This document shows, in pieces, positions 34,851 through 43,641 of a DNA stretch of 56,545 bases. The notes below the pieces were generated by a model, which was not told the DNA's origin, ran no database searches, and was given only the letters and a program-made list of their open reading frames with translations. Position 1 is the stretch's first letter. Each line of letters starts with the position of its first letter. A program made the position numbers and the translations under genes. Where the stretch lies: contig BOKW01000011.1 in assembly GCA_016861185.1 (NCBI GenBank), forward strand, positions 1 to 56,545, given 5' to 3'. Source of the stretch: Betaproteobacteria bacterium (GTDB lineage Bacteria > Pseudomonadota > Gammaproteobacteria > Burkholderiales > Burkholderiaceae_F).

Positions 34851-36506
34851 ATGCCCAGCCCCATCTTCGATCAAGGCCTCGATCGGAACGAGGCGAACTA
34901 CGCGCCGCTGTCGCCGCTGACTTTTGTCGAGCGCAGCGGGACCGTGTATCCGCAATTGACCGCGGTCGTGCACGGCAGCGGGGCGAAGGCGATCCGCCGT
35001 ACCTGGCGCGAGACGTATGCGCGCAGCCGGCGGCTGGCGCATGCGCTGGCGCAGCGCGGGCTCGGCCGCGGCGACACGGTCGCGGTGATGCTCGCCAATA
35101 CGCCCGAGATGGTCGAGGCGCACTACGGCGTTCCGATGGCCGGCTGCGTGCTCAATGCGATCAACACGCGGCTGGATGCCGCTTCGGTCGCGTTCATGCT
35201 CGAGCACGGCGAGGCCAAGCTCCTCATCGTCGACCGCGAGTTCTCCGCGATCGCCGCGGCGGCCATGTCGCAGTTGAAGCGCAGGCTCGAGGTGATCGAC
35301 GTCGACGATCCCATCTACGACGGTCCGGGCGAACGCCTCGGCACGCTCGACTACGAGCGCTTCATCGCGCAGGGCTCGCTCGACTTCGACTGGCCGCGCC
35401 CCGGCGACGAGTGGGACGCGATCGCGCTGAACTACACGTCGGGCACGACCGGCAATCCGAAGGGTGTCGTCTATCACCACCGCGGCGCCTATCTGAATGC
35501 CGTGTCGAACATCCTCGTCTGGGCGATGCCGCACCATCCGGTCTACCTGTGGACGCTGCCGATGTTCCACTGCAACGGCTGGTGCTTTCCGTGGACGGTC
35601 GCTGCGATGGCCGGCACCCACGTGTGCCTGCGGCGGGTCGAGGCCAAGGCGATCTTCGATGCGATCCGCGAGCACAAGGTCACGCACTACTGCGGCGCGC
35701 CGATCGTGCACGCGATGCTGGTCAACGCGCCCGCGGAACTGCGGCAGGGGATTGCGCACAAGGTCCACGCGATGGTCGCGGCTGCAGCGCCCCCCGCAGC
35801 GATGATCGAGGGCATGGACCGGCTCGGCTTCGACCTGACGCACGTCTACGGGCTCACGGAGGTCTACGGGCCGGCGACCGTGTGTGCGAAGCAGCCCGAA
35901 TGGGCGCGACTTGCGGTCGGCGAACGCGCCGTGAAGAACGGCCGGCAGGGCGTGCGCTATCCGATGGAAGAAACCGTCACCGTCCTTGATCCGCAAACGA
36001 TGCAGCCGGTGCCCGCCGACGGCGAGACGATCGGCGAAGTGATGTTCCGCGGCAACATCACGATGAAGGGCTACCTGAAGAATCCGGACGCGACGCGCGA
36101 AGCCTTCGCCGGCGGCTGGTTCCATTCGGGCGATCTGGCGGTGATGCATCCGGATGGCTATCTCCGCATCAAGGACCGCAGCAAGGACATCATCATCTCG
36201 GGCGGCGAGAACATCTCGTCGATCGAGGTCGAGGACGTGCTGTACCGGCATCCCGCGGTGATGACCGCCGCGGTCGTCGCGCAGCCGGATCCGAAGTGGG
36301 GCGAAGTGCCCTGCGCGTTCGTCGAGCTGCGCGAGGGCGCCAGCGTCACCGCCGACGAGCTGCGCGCGTTCTGCCGGCAGCACCTCGCCGGCTTCAAGAC
36401 CCCGAAGAATTTCGTCTTCGGCCCGTTGCCGAAGACCAGCACCGGCAAGATCCAGAAGTTCATCCTGCGCCAGCAGGCGAAGTCCGCCGCGGCGATCGAC
36501 GTCTAG
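34851..36506 (+). CDS. AMP-forming acyl-CoA ligase
   Basis: The 551-aa adenylate-forming enzyme has the P-loop NYTSGTTGNPKGVV (about residue 195), YGLTEVYGP, GWFHSGDLAVMHPDGYLRIKDRSKD and the catalytic lysine in PKTSTGKIQKF. It belongs to the medium/long-chain or aromatic acyl-CoA synthetase branch; QPEWARLAVGERAVKNGRQGV is typical of the group annotated as acyl-CoA synthetases beside crotonases. A crotonase-like gene follows 9 bp downstream, so they probably act together. The acid used is not determined. Confidence 0.92.
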   Translation: MPSPIFDQGLDRNEANYAPLSPLTFVERSGTVYPQLTAVVHGSGAKAIRRTWRETYARSRRLAHALAQRGLGRGDTVAVMLANTPEMVEAHYGVPMAGCVLNAINTRLDAASVAFMLEHGEAKLLIVDREFSAIAAAAMSQLKRRLEVIDVDDPIYDGPGERLGTLDYERFIAQGSLDFDWPRPGDEWDAIALNYTSGTTGNPKGVVYHHRGAYLNAVSNILVWAMPHHPVYLWTLPMFHCNGWCFPWTVAAMAGTHVCLRRVEAKAIFDAIREHKVTHYCGAPIVHAMLVNAPAELRQGIAHKVHAMVAAAAPPAAMIEGMDRLGFDLTHVYGLTEVYGPATVCAKQPEWARLAVGERAVKNGRQGVRYPMEETVTVLDPQTMQPVPADGETIGEVMFRGNITMKGYLKNPDATREAFAGGWFHSGDLAVMHPDGYLRIKDRSKDIIISGGENISSIEVEDVLYRHPAVMTAAVVAQPDPKWGEVPCAFVELREGASVTADELRAFCRQHLAGFKTPKNFVFGPLPKTSTGKIQKFILRQQAKSAAAIDV

Positions 36507-36515
36507 GAGAAGCCC

Positions 36516-37322
36516 ATGAACGCACCGAACACCTCGACCCAGCTCGAACCGCTCGTGCTCGAACGGCGTGAAGGCGGCGTCGTGCACCTGACGCTCAACC
36601 GCCCGGCGCAATTCAATTCGCTGTCGGAGGAGATGCTCGTGGCGCTGCAGGCTTCGCTCGAAGCGATCGCGGCGGATTCGACCGCGCGCGTGGTCGTCAT
36701 CGGCGGTGCGGGCAAGGCGTTCTGCGCCGGGCACGACCTGAAGCAGATGAAGGCGAGCCCGCGGCTCGACTACTACCAGAAGCTCTTCGCCGACTGCGCC
36801 AAGATGATGCTGCGGATCCAGACGATGCCGCAGCCGGTGATCGCGCGCGTGCACGGCATCGCGACCGCGGCCGGCTGCCAGCTCGTCGCGATGTGCGACC
36901 TCGCGGTCGCGGCCGATGTCGCGAAGTTCGCGGTGTCCGGTATCAACGTGGGGCTGTTTTGCTCGACGCCTTCGGTCGCGCTGTCGCGCAACGTCGGCCG
37001 CAAGCAGGCGTTCGAGATGCTGGTCACCGGCGATTTCATCGACGCGGCCACGGCGTGCGAGCGCGGGCTGGTCAACCGCGTCGTTCCGCTCGACCAGCTC
37101 GACACGGAAGTCGCGAAGCTCGCCGCGTCGATCGTCGCCAAGCCGGCAATCGCGATCGCGCTGGGCAAGGGCGTCTTCTACAAGCAGCTCGAGATGGGTA
37201 TCGAGGCCGCGTACCAGCTCGCCGGCCAGACGATGGCCTGCAACATGGTCGACGAGGTCGCGCAGGAAGGTGTGGACGCCTTCATGAACAAGCGGCCGCC
37301 GGCCTGGGCGTCGAAGTCCTGA
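36516..37322 (+). CDS. Crotonase-superfamily protein, ECHDC3-like, lacking both hydratase glutamates
   Basis: The 268-aa protein has the crotonase fold with the oxyanion-hole segment KAFCAGHDLKQM (residues 67-78) and HGIATAAGCQLVAMCDLAVA. The two glutamates that catalyse hydration in enoyl-CoA hydratase are replaced: the first by Gln122 (GCQL), the second by Gly142 (SGINVG). It is therefore unlikely to be a standard enoyl-CoA hydratase; isomerase, thioesterase or other acyl-CoA chemistry is possible. AGGAGA precedes the ATG, and it is co-directional with the acyl-CoA ligase. Confidence 0.9.
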   Translation: MNAPNTSTQLEPLVLERREGGVVHLTLNRPAQFNSLSEEMLVALQASLEAIAADSTARVVVIGGAGKAFCAGHDLKQMKASPRLDYYQKLFADCAKMMLRIQTMPQPVIARVHGIATAAGCQLVAMCDLAVAADVAKFAVSGINVGLFCSTPSVALSRNVGRKQAFEMLVTGDFIDAATACERGLVNRVVPLDQLDTEVAKLAASIVAKPAIAIALGKGVFYKQLEMGIEAAYQLAGQTMACNMVDEVAQEGVDAFMNKRPPAWASKS

Positions 37323-37328
37323 GACGCG

Positions 37329-38075
37329 TCACCACTTGAAGCCGGTGCGGCGCGGCGGGGTCGGATCGGTCGGCTCGGCCGCGCCGTTTTCGATCGTCGC
37401 GTTGGAATTCGACGGTTCCGCCGCGGACGACGCGACGGGCCGGTTTGCGGCCGCTGCGCGCGCCGTCGGGCGTGCCGGTGCAGCAGCGGGAGACGTGGCG
37501 GCCGCGGCTTCCTCGATGGCCTTCGACGAGATCGGCGCGGCCAGCGTGTAGAGCGAAACCGCGACCCAACCGGCGATGAAGCTCACCGGCAGCAGCCGGA
37601 CCGCGAAAGCGCCGAGCCCGCGCGTGACGATGTTGGCGGGTTGGAACACGGGTGCGCGGCCGAAACGTCGATGCAATGTGTCCTCGAGTTCGCGTCGTTG
37701 CGTGCGCAACGCGTGCAAGGCGTCGCGTCCTCCGCGTAGCGCGAGATAGACGAGCACCGCGACCATCGCGGCGAACAGCGCGAGCCCGCCCAGCAGCAGC
37801 CGCTTGCCCTGCAGCGGCGTGGACCAGCCGAGCACCAGCACGATCAGATAGGCGTTCAGGAAAAGCGCCTGCGACAGCATCAACCAGTTCAGCTGCTGCC
37901 CGAAAGCCGACTGTTCGGCCTGCACGGCATGCTGGACGCGGTCGAGCTCGCGCTCGAGCTGCGACCGCTCCTCGGGCGTGGGCGCAGGCGCGACGGGTTG
38001 CGCAGCGCCCGCTTCGATGCGCAGCGTGGCGCGGGGCGGCTCGGTATTCGGCTCCGCCGGCGTGACGATCCTCAT
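37329..38075 (-). CDS. Two-helix membrane protein of unknown function
   Basis: The chosen ATG at 38075 gives 248 aa (MRIVTPAEPN); an ATG at 38117 would add 14 residues. A charged, coiled-coil-prone segment (ERSQLERELDRVQHAVQAEQ) is followed by two adjacent membrane helices (about residues 75-95 and 100-120), a second charged helix, a third hydrophobic segment near residue 165, and a low-complexity Ala/Pro/Thr-rich C-terminal tail. The helix-helix-charged helix plan resembles small membrane families with the FGQQLNWLMLSQ pattern, but I cannot name a function. It is convergent with the crotonase gene, with 6 bp between stops. Confidence 0.72.
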   Translation of the reverse strand: MRIVTPAEPNTEPPRATLRIEAGAAQPVAPAPTPEERSQLERELDRVQHAVQAEQSAFGQQLNWLMLSQALFLNAYLIVLVLGWSTPLQGKRLLLGGLALFAAMVAVLVYLALRGGRDALHALRTQRRELEDTLHRRFGRAPVFQPANIVTRGLGAFAVRLLPVSFIAGWVAVSLYTLAAPISSKAIEEAAAATSPAAAPARPTARAAAANRPVASSAAEPSNSNATIENGAAEPTDPTPPRRTGFKW

Positions 38076-38295
38076 GGCGCATCCCGTTCGAAGTTCGAGT
38101 GTGGCGAGTTTCGTCATGCGCGCGCCGCCCGGCATCCACCGATCGGCGGACGTCGGTCACCCGTTCCGGCTCGACCGATCGGCTTAGGAAGTGCGCTGAC
38201 GGGGGCGGGGGGAAGAAAATTGCGGCGCGGCGGGCCGCTGATCCGCTCCCGCTCGCGCCGCCAAGTGGAGACAGCCGTAAGGCCAGCCGCGCCGC

Positions 38296-40524
38296 CTAAG
38301 CGGCGGCGCGAAACTCGGCGAAATCGTCCTCGATGAAGGGTGTTGCGTCGTGCGCCGCCGGCCGCGTCTGCAGGTCGAGCCGCAGCGTCAGGCAGTAAGC
38401 CGCGCCGCCCGAACGGTTGAATGAATCGAGCGGAACCACGTGCGGCCGGTAGCCGCGCTCTGCCAGGCCGCCGCGCAATGCGGCGCTCGCGTGGCACAGC
38501 ACCACGTCGCGGCCCAGGCAGACCGAGTTGACCGCGAGGTGGTGCGCGTCCTCGTCGCTCGCCACGATCAGCTTGTCGCGACCGACCAGTTCTTCGATCT
38601 GTCCGAGGCTCTTCGCCGCAAAGGCGGGCCGGTGGACGATGACCTCGCCGCCCGACAACACGCACAAGCAGGTGTCGAGGTGATAGAAGCGCGGATCGAC
38701 CAACTCGAGCGCGACCGTCGGCACCGCGTAGGTCTCGGCGAGTACGTACTGCATCTCGCGGCTGGAGCGCTGGCCGTAGCCGGTCCACAGCACGCTGCGC
38801 GTGGCGTCCCAGATCGCGTCGCCGGCACCCTCGAACACGAGCCCCTGCGGGGTTTCGACGATCTCGTCGATCGCGCCGCGCGCGCGCAGCGCCTGGAAGA
38901 ACGCGCGATCGTGCGCCTCTTCGCCCCGGCGCTCGGCGCACAGGAATCGCGCCAGCAGCGCCTTGCGGTCAAGCACGACCGCGGCGTTGGCGGTGAAGAC
39001 CATGTCCGGCAGCCCCGGCTGCGGCGGTTGCACGTCGACGCGCGCGCCGAGCCGCTCGTACGTGCACTTCAGCTGCTGCCAGCCGCGCCGCGCGTCCTGC
39101 GCGAGCCGATCGGCCGACACGGACCACTGCGCGGGGTCCATCCACGGGTTGATGCGGTAGCTGACCTCGAAGTGATCCGGTGCGCACATCATCAGATGCG
39201 CGCCCGGCTGGCTGCCCGATCGACGCTGTTCTTCGTGCACGTCTTTTCTCCTCCGTGTTGCGATTCTCGGCAATTCGGCGTCGTTCTTTTCGCGCGGCGG
39301 CGCCGGTTCGAATTCGCGCAGGGTTTCGACGAAGATGTCCAGGCCCCAGTCGAGCGCGCCGCGCGAGATCGCGAGCGGCGGCGCGAAGCGGATCACCGTC
39401 TCGTGCGTCTCCTTCGACAGCACGCCGCGTTCGGCCAGCCGCTCGACGACGCGGCGCGCGCTGACCCGGCGCGGATCGAGCTCGACGCCGGCCCACAGTC
39501 CGCGGCCGCGCACGTCGACGACGAGCGCGCTTTCGATCGCGCGCAGCCGCGCGAGCAGATGCGCGCCGAGCGCTGCGCTGCGTGCGACCAGCCCTTCGTC
39601 CTCGATCACCCGCAGCGCTTCGAGGCCGACCGCAGCGGCGAGCGGATTGCCGCCGAAGGTCGAGCCGTGGCTGCCGGGCTCGAACACGCGCATCACGTCG
39701 TCCGTTGCAACGAAGCAGCTCACCGGCAGCAGCCCGCCGCCGAGCGCCTTGCCGAGGATCACGCCGTCCGGCTTGATGCCCTCGTGCTGGAAAGCGAACC
39801 AGCGTCCGGTCCGGCCGAGACCCGACTGGATCTCGTCGAGGATCAGCAGCACGCCGCGCTCGTCGGCGAGCTTGCGCGCAGCGCGCAGAAAGCCGTCGGG
39901 CGGAACGACGATGCCGGCTTCGCCCTGGATCGGCTCGATCAGCACCGCGCAGGTGTTTTCGTCGATCACCGCGGCGAGCGACTCGATGTCGCCGAAATCG
40001 AAATGGCGGAAGCCCGGCGCGAACGGACCGAAGTCCGCGCGATATGCGGATTCGGTCGAGAAGCCGACGATCGTCGTCGTGCGGCCGTGGAAGTTTCCGC
40101 GCGCCACGACGATGTTCGCGCGATCGGCCGCGATGCCCTTGACCCGATAGCCCCAACGGCGCGCGGCCTTGATCGCGGTTTCGACGGATTCGGCGCCGCC
40201 GTTGGCGGGCAGCGCGCGGTCGAGCCCGGTCAGGCGCGTCAGGCGTTCGAGGAAGGGGCCGAGGGTGTCGCTGTGATACGCGCGCGAGGTGACGGCGACG
40301 CGCTGTGCCTGTTCGGTCAGCGCGCGGATCAGCCGCGGATGCGCGTGGCCGTGGCTGACGGCCGAGTACGCGCTCATGAAGTCCAGGTAGCGCTTGCCGT
40401 CGACGTCCGTCAGCCATTCGCCGCGGCCCTGCGAAAGCACGACCGGGAGAGGATGGTAGTTCGCGGCCGCGACGCGGCGCTCGAGATCGATGGCCTGTTG
40501 CGCAGTGCGGTCGGGCGCTTGCAT
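38296..40524 (-). CDS. rocD: Ornithine aminotransferase fused to an arginine dihydrolase/DDAH-like amidinohydrolase
   Basis: One uninterrupted 742-aa frame. Residues 1 to about 405 are a PLP-dependent ornithine-oxo-acid aminotransferase with Asp230 (LLILDEIQSG) and the Schiff-base Lys259 (ILGKALGGG). Residues about 430-742 are an amidinotransferase-fold hydrolase with CAPDHFEVSYRINPWM, catalytic His615 (FYHLDTC) and nucleophile Cys711 (GGAAYCLTL). The hydrolase may turn arginine into ornithine, or methylarginine/arginine into citrulline; the aminotransferase would convert ornithine to glutamate semialdehyde. The linker contains a good Shine-Dalgarno (GGAGGAG, 39248-39254) seven bases before an in-frame GTG (Val429 codon, 39240), so a separate hydrolase may also be made. 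Confidence 0.88.
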   Translation of the reverse strand: MQAPDRTAQQAIDLERRVAAANYHPLPVVLSQGRGEWLTDVDGKRYLDFMSAYSAVSHGHAHPRLIRALTEQAQRVAVTSRAYHSDTLGPFLERLTRLTGLDRALPANGGAESVETAIKAARRWGYRVKGIAADRANIVVARGNFHGRTTTIVGFSTESAYRADFGPFAPGFRHFDFGDIESLAAVIDENTCAVLIEPIQGEAGIVVPPDGFLRAARKLADERGVLLILDEIQSGLGRTGRWFAFQHEGIKPDGVILGKALGGGLLPVSCFVATDDVMRVFEPGSHGSTFGGNPLAAAVGLEALRVIEDEGLVARSAALGAHLLARLRAIESALVVDVRGRGLWAGVELDPRRVSARRVVERLAERGVLSKETHETVIRFAPPLAISRGALDWGLDIFVETLREFEPAPPREKNDAELPRIATRRRKDVHEEQRRSGSQPGAHLMMCAPDHFEVSYRINPWMDPAQWSVSADRLAQDARRGWQQLKCTYERLGARVDVQPPQPGLPDMVFTANAAVVLDRKALLARFLCAERRGEEAHDRAFFQALRARGAIDEIVETPQGLVFEGAGDAIWDATRSVLWTGYGQRSSREMQYVLAETYAVPTVALELVDPRFYHLDTCLCVLSGGEVIVHRPAFAAKSLGQIEELVGRDKLIVASDEDAHHLAVNSVCLGRDVVLCHASAALRGGLAERGYRPHVVPLDSFNRSGGAAYCLTLRLDLQTRPAAHDATPFIEDDFAEFRAAA

Positions 40525-40738
40525 GGCGGGCCCCGGGACGGATCGTTGCCTGCAAAGTTTAGGCAGGCGCCGTCGCATCGGCGGCGAAATTCCTCTGGTG
40601 CGTTTGCCGACTTTGTCGTGTGCCGCCCCGATCACCGCAGCTTCTGCGGTTCCGCGTGCTGCGCCGCGGCGGCAGCAGGGATGCGCGACGGGAATATTCC
40701 GGTTGGCGCCTCCCGCAGCGGGCACTAGGATGCCGCGC

Positions 40739-41404
40739 ATGAATTCAACCGCTGCGTTGAACGCGGGCCACCCGGCGCTCGCGCCGCTCCTCGCAGCGGG
40801 ACTCGAGCCGCAGCGCGTCGAACAGGTGCTGTGTTTCTACGACGAGCCGCACCGTCGCTACCATGATCGGCGCCACCTGCACGAGATGTTCGACGCGGCC
40901 GTCGCGCTGGGGCTGCGGCTGTCGGCGCCGCAGGCGATGGCGGTGCTGTTCCACGACGCCATCTACGTGCCGGGCGCGGCGCGCGGGCTGAACGAGGCGC
41001 TGTCGGCGCAGTTGCTGCGCGTTTACGCGGGCAGGCTCGCAGCGCCGCTCGTCCAGGCGGCCTACGAAATCGTCATCGACACGGCCGAGCACGTCGCGCG
41101 CAGCGGCGAGGCGCAGCTCGTACTCGACCTGGATCTGATGCGGCTGGCGGCGCCGCGCGAGGAGTTCATTCGCTATTCGCGCGAAGTCTTCGCCGAGCAG
41201 CGACCGCTCATTCTGATCGACGACGACGACGGCGCCTGGGATTTTTTTGCGCGCCGGCGCGTGCAGTTCTTCGAGCGGCTGCTCGAGCGGCCGGCGATCT
41301 TCTGCCTGCCGGTGTTCCGCGAGCGCTTCGAGGCGATCACGCGCAGCAACCTGCGCGAAGCGATCGACTGGGTCAGGGCAGCGGGTATCCGCGGAATGCC
41401 TTGA
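40739..41404 (+). CDS. HD-superfamily predicted metal-dependent hydrolase
   Basis: The 221-aa protein resembles the COG4339 group: a histidine-rich CFYDEPHRRYHDRRHLHEMFD segment near residues 35-55 and an HD pair in AVLFHDAIYVPG, followed by NEALSAQLL. These are metal ligands of HD-type phosphohydrolases; the substrate is unknown. The ATG at 40739 has AGGA eight bases upstream; another ATG at 40730 would add three residues. The 3' end overlaps the convergent Lrp gene by 32 bp. Confidence 0.82.
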   Translation: MNSTAALNAGHPALAPLLAAGLEPQRVEQVLCFYDEPHRRYHDRRHLHEMFDAAVALGLRLSAPQAMAVLFHDAIYVPGAARGLNEALSAQLLRVYAGRLAAPLVQAAYEIVIDTAEHVARSGEAQLVLDLDLMRLAAPREEFIRYSREVFAEQRPLILIDDDDGAWDFFARRRVQFFERLLERPAIFCLPVFRERFEAITRSNLREAIDWVRAAGIRGMP

Positions 41405-41840
41405 CCGTCTGCAGCTCGGGCTTGGACGCGATGCGCTCGACGCCGAGCGTCGGGTCGTCGGTCCACGCGTTGGTCAGCTCGCGGTAGTGGTCGAGGCTGC
41501 GGCAGGCGAGCCGCAGCACGTAGTCGCAGCTTCCCGAGACGAGAAAGCACTCGATCACCTCGTCGCACGCGCGCATGCGCTGCTCGAAGCGCGCGTGCGT
41601 GGCCTGGCTCTGGTCGCGCAGCGACACCTCGACGACGATGGTCAGCAGCCCGCCGAGCTTGCGCGGCTCGACCAGCGCCATGTAGCCGCTGATCACGCCG
41701 GCGCGCTCGAGCCGCCGCACGCGTTCGAGGCAGGCGCGCGGGCTGAGCGCCACCCTCTCCGACAGCGCCTGGTTCGTGATGCGCCCGTCGCGCTGCAGGA
41801 TCTCGATGATCTGCCGGTCGATGCGGTCGAGGTTGTTCAT
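41373..41840 (-). CDS. Lrp/AsnC-family transcriptional regulator
   Basis: The 155-aa regulator has an N-terminal helix-turn-helix (LDRIDRQIIEILQRDGRITNQALSERVALSPRACLERVRRLE, residues about 4-45) and a C-terminal RAM/ligand-binding domain. The start at 41840 gives the usual MNNLDRID N-terminus. Lrp-type proteins respond to amino acids. A divergent MFS gene begins 53 bp away, and the ornithine/arginine fusion gene is 800 bp off; either could be its target. This is inferred from position only. Confidence 0.93.
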   Translation of the reverse strand: MNNLDRIDRQIIEILQRDGRITNQALSERVALSPRACLERVRRLERAGVISGYMALVEPRKLGGLLTIVVEVSLRDQSQATHARFEQRMRACDEVIECFLVSGSCDYVLRLACRSLDHYRELTNAWTDDPTLGVERIASKPELQTVKAFRGYPLP

Positions 41841-41893
41841 GGGCGCGCAGTATATGGGGCGCGATGCGGCTACCATGCGCCGACGGAGCGCGC

Positions 41894-43201
41894 ATGCCAC
41901 TGTTCGATCCCGAAGCCCTGAACCCCGGCGTCACGCGCGGCGAAGTCGCGGCGTGGGCCTGCTACGACTTCGCCAACTCCGGCTACACGACTGTCGTGTT
42001 GACGGCGGTGTTCAACGCGTACTTCGTCGGCGTCGTCGCGGCGGGGATGTCGCATCCGACGACCGTGTGGACCTGGGTGCTGGCGGTATCGAACGCGCTC
42101 GTGATGGTGGCGATGCCGCTGATCGGCGCGTACGCGGATCTGCGCGCGCGCAAGAAATGGCTGCTCGCACTGTCCACCGGGGGTTGCGTGGCGTCGACCG
42201 CGGCGCTCGCGCTGGCGGGGCCGGGCGACGTCGTGACTGCCTCGCTGGCGATCATCGTCTCCAACTTCTTCTTCATGACCGGCGTGGCGCTGATCGCCGC
42301 GTTCCTGCCCGAGCTGGCCCGACCGGACGCGCTCGGCCGCGTGTCGGGCTGGGGCTGGAGCTTCGGCTACGTCGGCGGGCTGATCGCGCTGGGCCTGTGC
42401 CTGGGCTACGTCGTCTGGGCGCGCGGGCAGGGCGCCACGGCGGAGCAGTTCGTGCCGATCACGATGCTGATCGTTGCCGGCGTGTTCGCGCTCGCCGCGA
42501 TCCCCACCTTGTTGATCATGAAGGAACGGGCGCAGCCGCAGGCGGGCGCGGCGGTCGGCGGCTACGTCGTCGCGTCGCTGCGCCGGCTGTGGCACACGCT
42601 GCGCGAAGCGCGGCGCTACCGCGACTTCGCGGCGCTGCTCGCCTGCGGCGCGTTCTATCAAGCGGGCGTCACGGTCGTCATCGCACTGGCGGCGATCTAC
42701 GCGCAGGACGTGATGAAGTTCGGTTTCGAGCAGACGATGCTGCTCGTGCTGATCGTCAACGTCACGGCGGCGATCGGCGCGTTCGGCTTCGGCTACGTGC
42801 AGGACGCGATCGGCCATCGGCGTGCGCTCGCGCTGACGCTGCTCGCGTGGCTCGCGATGACCTGGGTGGCCGCGGTGGCGACGACCGAGGCGATGTTCTG
42901 GGTCGCGGCGAACCTCGCGGGATTGGCGATGGGATCGAGCCAGTCGGCCGGCCGCGCGCTGGTTGGGCTGTTCGCTCCGTCGCACCGGCTCGCGGAGTTC
43001 TACGGGCTGTGGACGCTCGCCACGCAACTGGCTGCGATCGTTGGCCCCTTGACCTACGGCGCGGTGATGCTCGCCACCGGCAACGAGCACCGGCAGGCGA
43101 TCCTCGTGACCGGCGGCTTCTTCGCCGTCGGGCTGCTGCTGATCGCGGCGATGAACATCGAGCGCGGCCGGCAGGCCGCGCTCGCGCCCGACCAAGCCTA
43201 G
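41894..43201 (+). CDS. MFS transporter, UMF1/Atg22-like family
   Basis: The 435-aa inner-membrane protein has about 12 predicted helices and the UMF1 signature near the N-terminus, ACYDFANSGYTTVVLTAVFNAYF, plus GRVSGWGWSFGYVGGL. The ATG at 41894 follows GGAG. It is divergent from the Lrp gene, which may regulate it. The substrate is unknown; the yeast relative exports amino acids from the vacuole, which would fit an Lrp partner. Its TAG stop overlaps the TAG stop of the convergent gene within the palindrome CTAG. Confidence 0.9.
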   Translation: MPLFDPEALNPGVTRGEVAAWACYDFANSGYTTVVLTAVFNAYFVGVVAAGMSHPTTVWTWVLAVSNALVMVAMPLIGAYADLRARKKWLLALSTGGCVASTAALALAGPGDVVTASLAIIVSNFFFMTGVALIAAFLPELARPDALGRVSGWGWSFGYVGGLIALGLCLGYVVWARGQGATAEQFVPITMLIVAGVFALAAIPTLLIMKERAQPQAGAAVGGYVVASLRRLWHTLREARRYRDFAALLACGAFYQAGVTVVIALAAIYAQDVMKFGFEQTMLLVLIVNVTAAIGAFGFGYVQDAIGHRRALALTLLAWLAMTWVAAVATTEAMFWVAANLAGLAMGSSQSAGRALVGLFAPSHRLAEFYGLWTLATQLAAIVGPLTYGAVMLATGNEHRQAILVTGGFFAVGLLLIAAMNIERGRQAALAPDQA

Positions 43202-43602
43202 GCGGCGAGCGCCGCGATGCCGGCCTTCGCGATCTGCGCGTCTTCGCTCGACTTCACGCCCGAGACGCCGACCGCGCCGATGACCTGCCCGTCGACGATG
43301 ATCGGCACGCCGCCTTCGAGCATGCCCATGAGCGGCGCCGACAGGAAGGCGGTGCGGCCGTTGTTGATCATGTCCTCGTAGATCTTCGTCTCGCGTCGCC
43401 CGAGCGCGGAGGCGCGCGCCTTTTCCGGACCGATGTACGAGGAGATCGGCGCGGCGCCGTCGAGCCGCTGCAGCCACAGCAGATGGCCGCCGTCGTCGAC
43501 GATGGCGATCGTGACCGCCCAGTTGTTCTTCTTCGCTTCCGCTTCGGCCGCAGCGGCGATTTTCCGAGCGTCGTCGTGCGTGAGCACCTTCTTGGTCTGC
43601 AT
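43198..43602 (-). CDS. GlcG/HbpS-family haem-degrading-like protein (DUF336)
   Basis: The 134-aa protein belongs to the GlcG/HbpS family, with a sequence rich in short strands and helices: AIVDDGGHLLWLQRLDGA, ALGRRETKIYEDMI, and the C-terminal PIIVDGQVIGAVGVSGVKSSEDAQIAKAG. Members bind haem or small organic ligands and are often near glycolate or redox genes. There is no signal peptide. Function here is open; it is convergent with the MFS gene. Confidence 0.88.
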   Translation of the reverse strand: MQTKKVLTHDDARKIAAAAEAEAKKNNWAVTIAIVDDGGHLLWLQRLDGAAPISSYIGPEKARASALGRRETKIYEDMINNGRTAFLSAPLMGMLEGGVPIIVDGQVIGAVGVSGVKSSEDAQIAKAGIAALAA

Positions 43603-43641
43603 ATCTTCGTCCTCCGTGCAATGCCCATTCGATTCTAGGGA

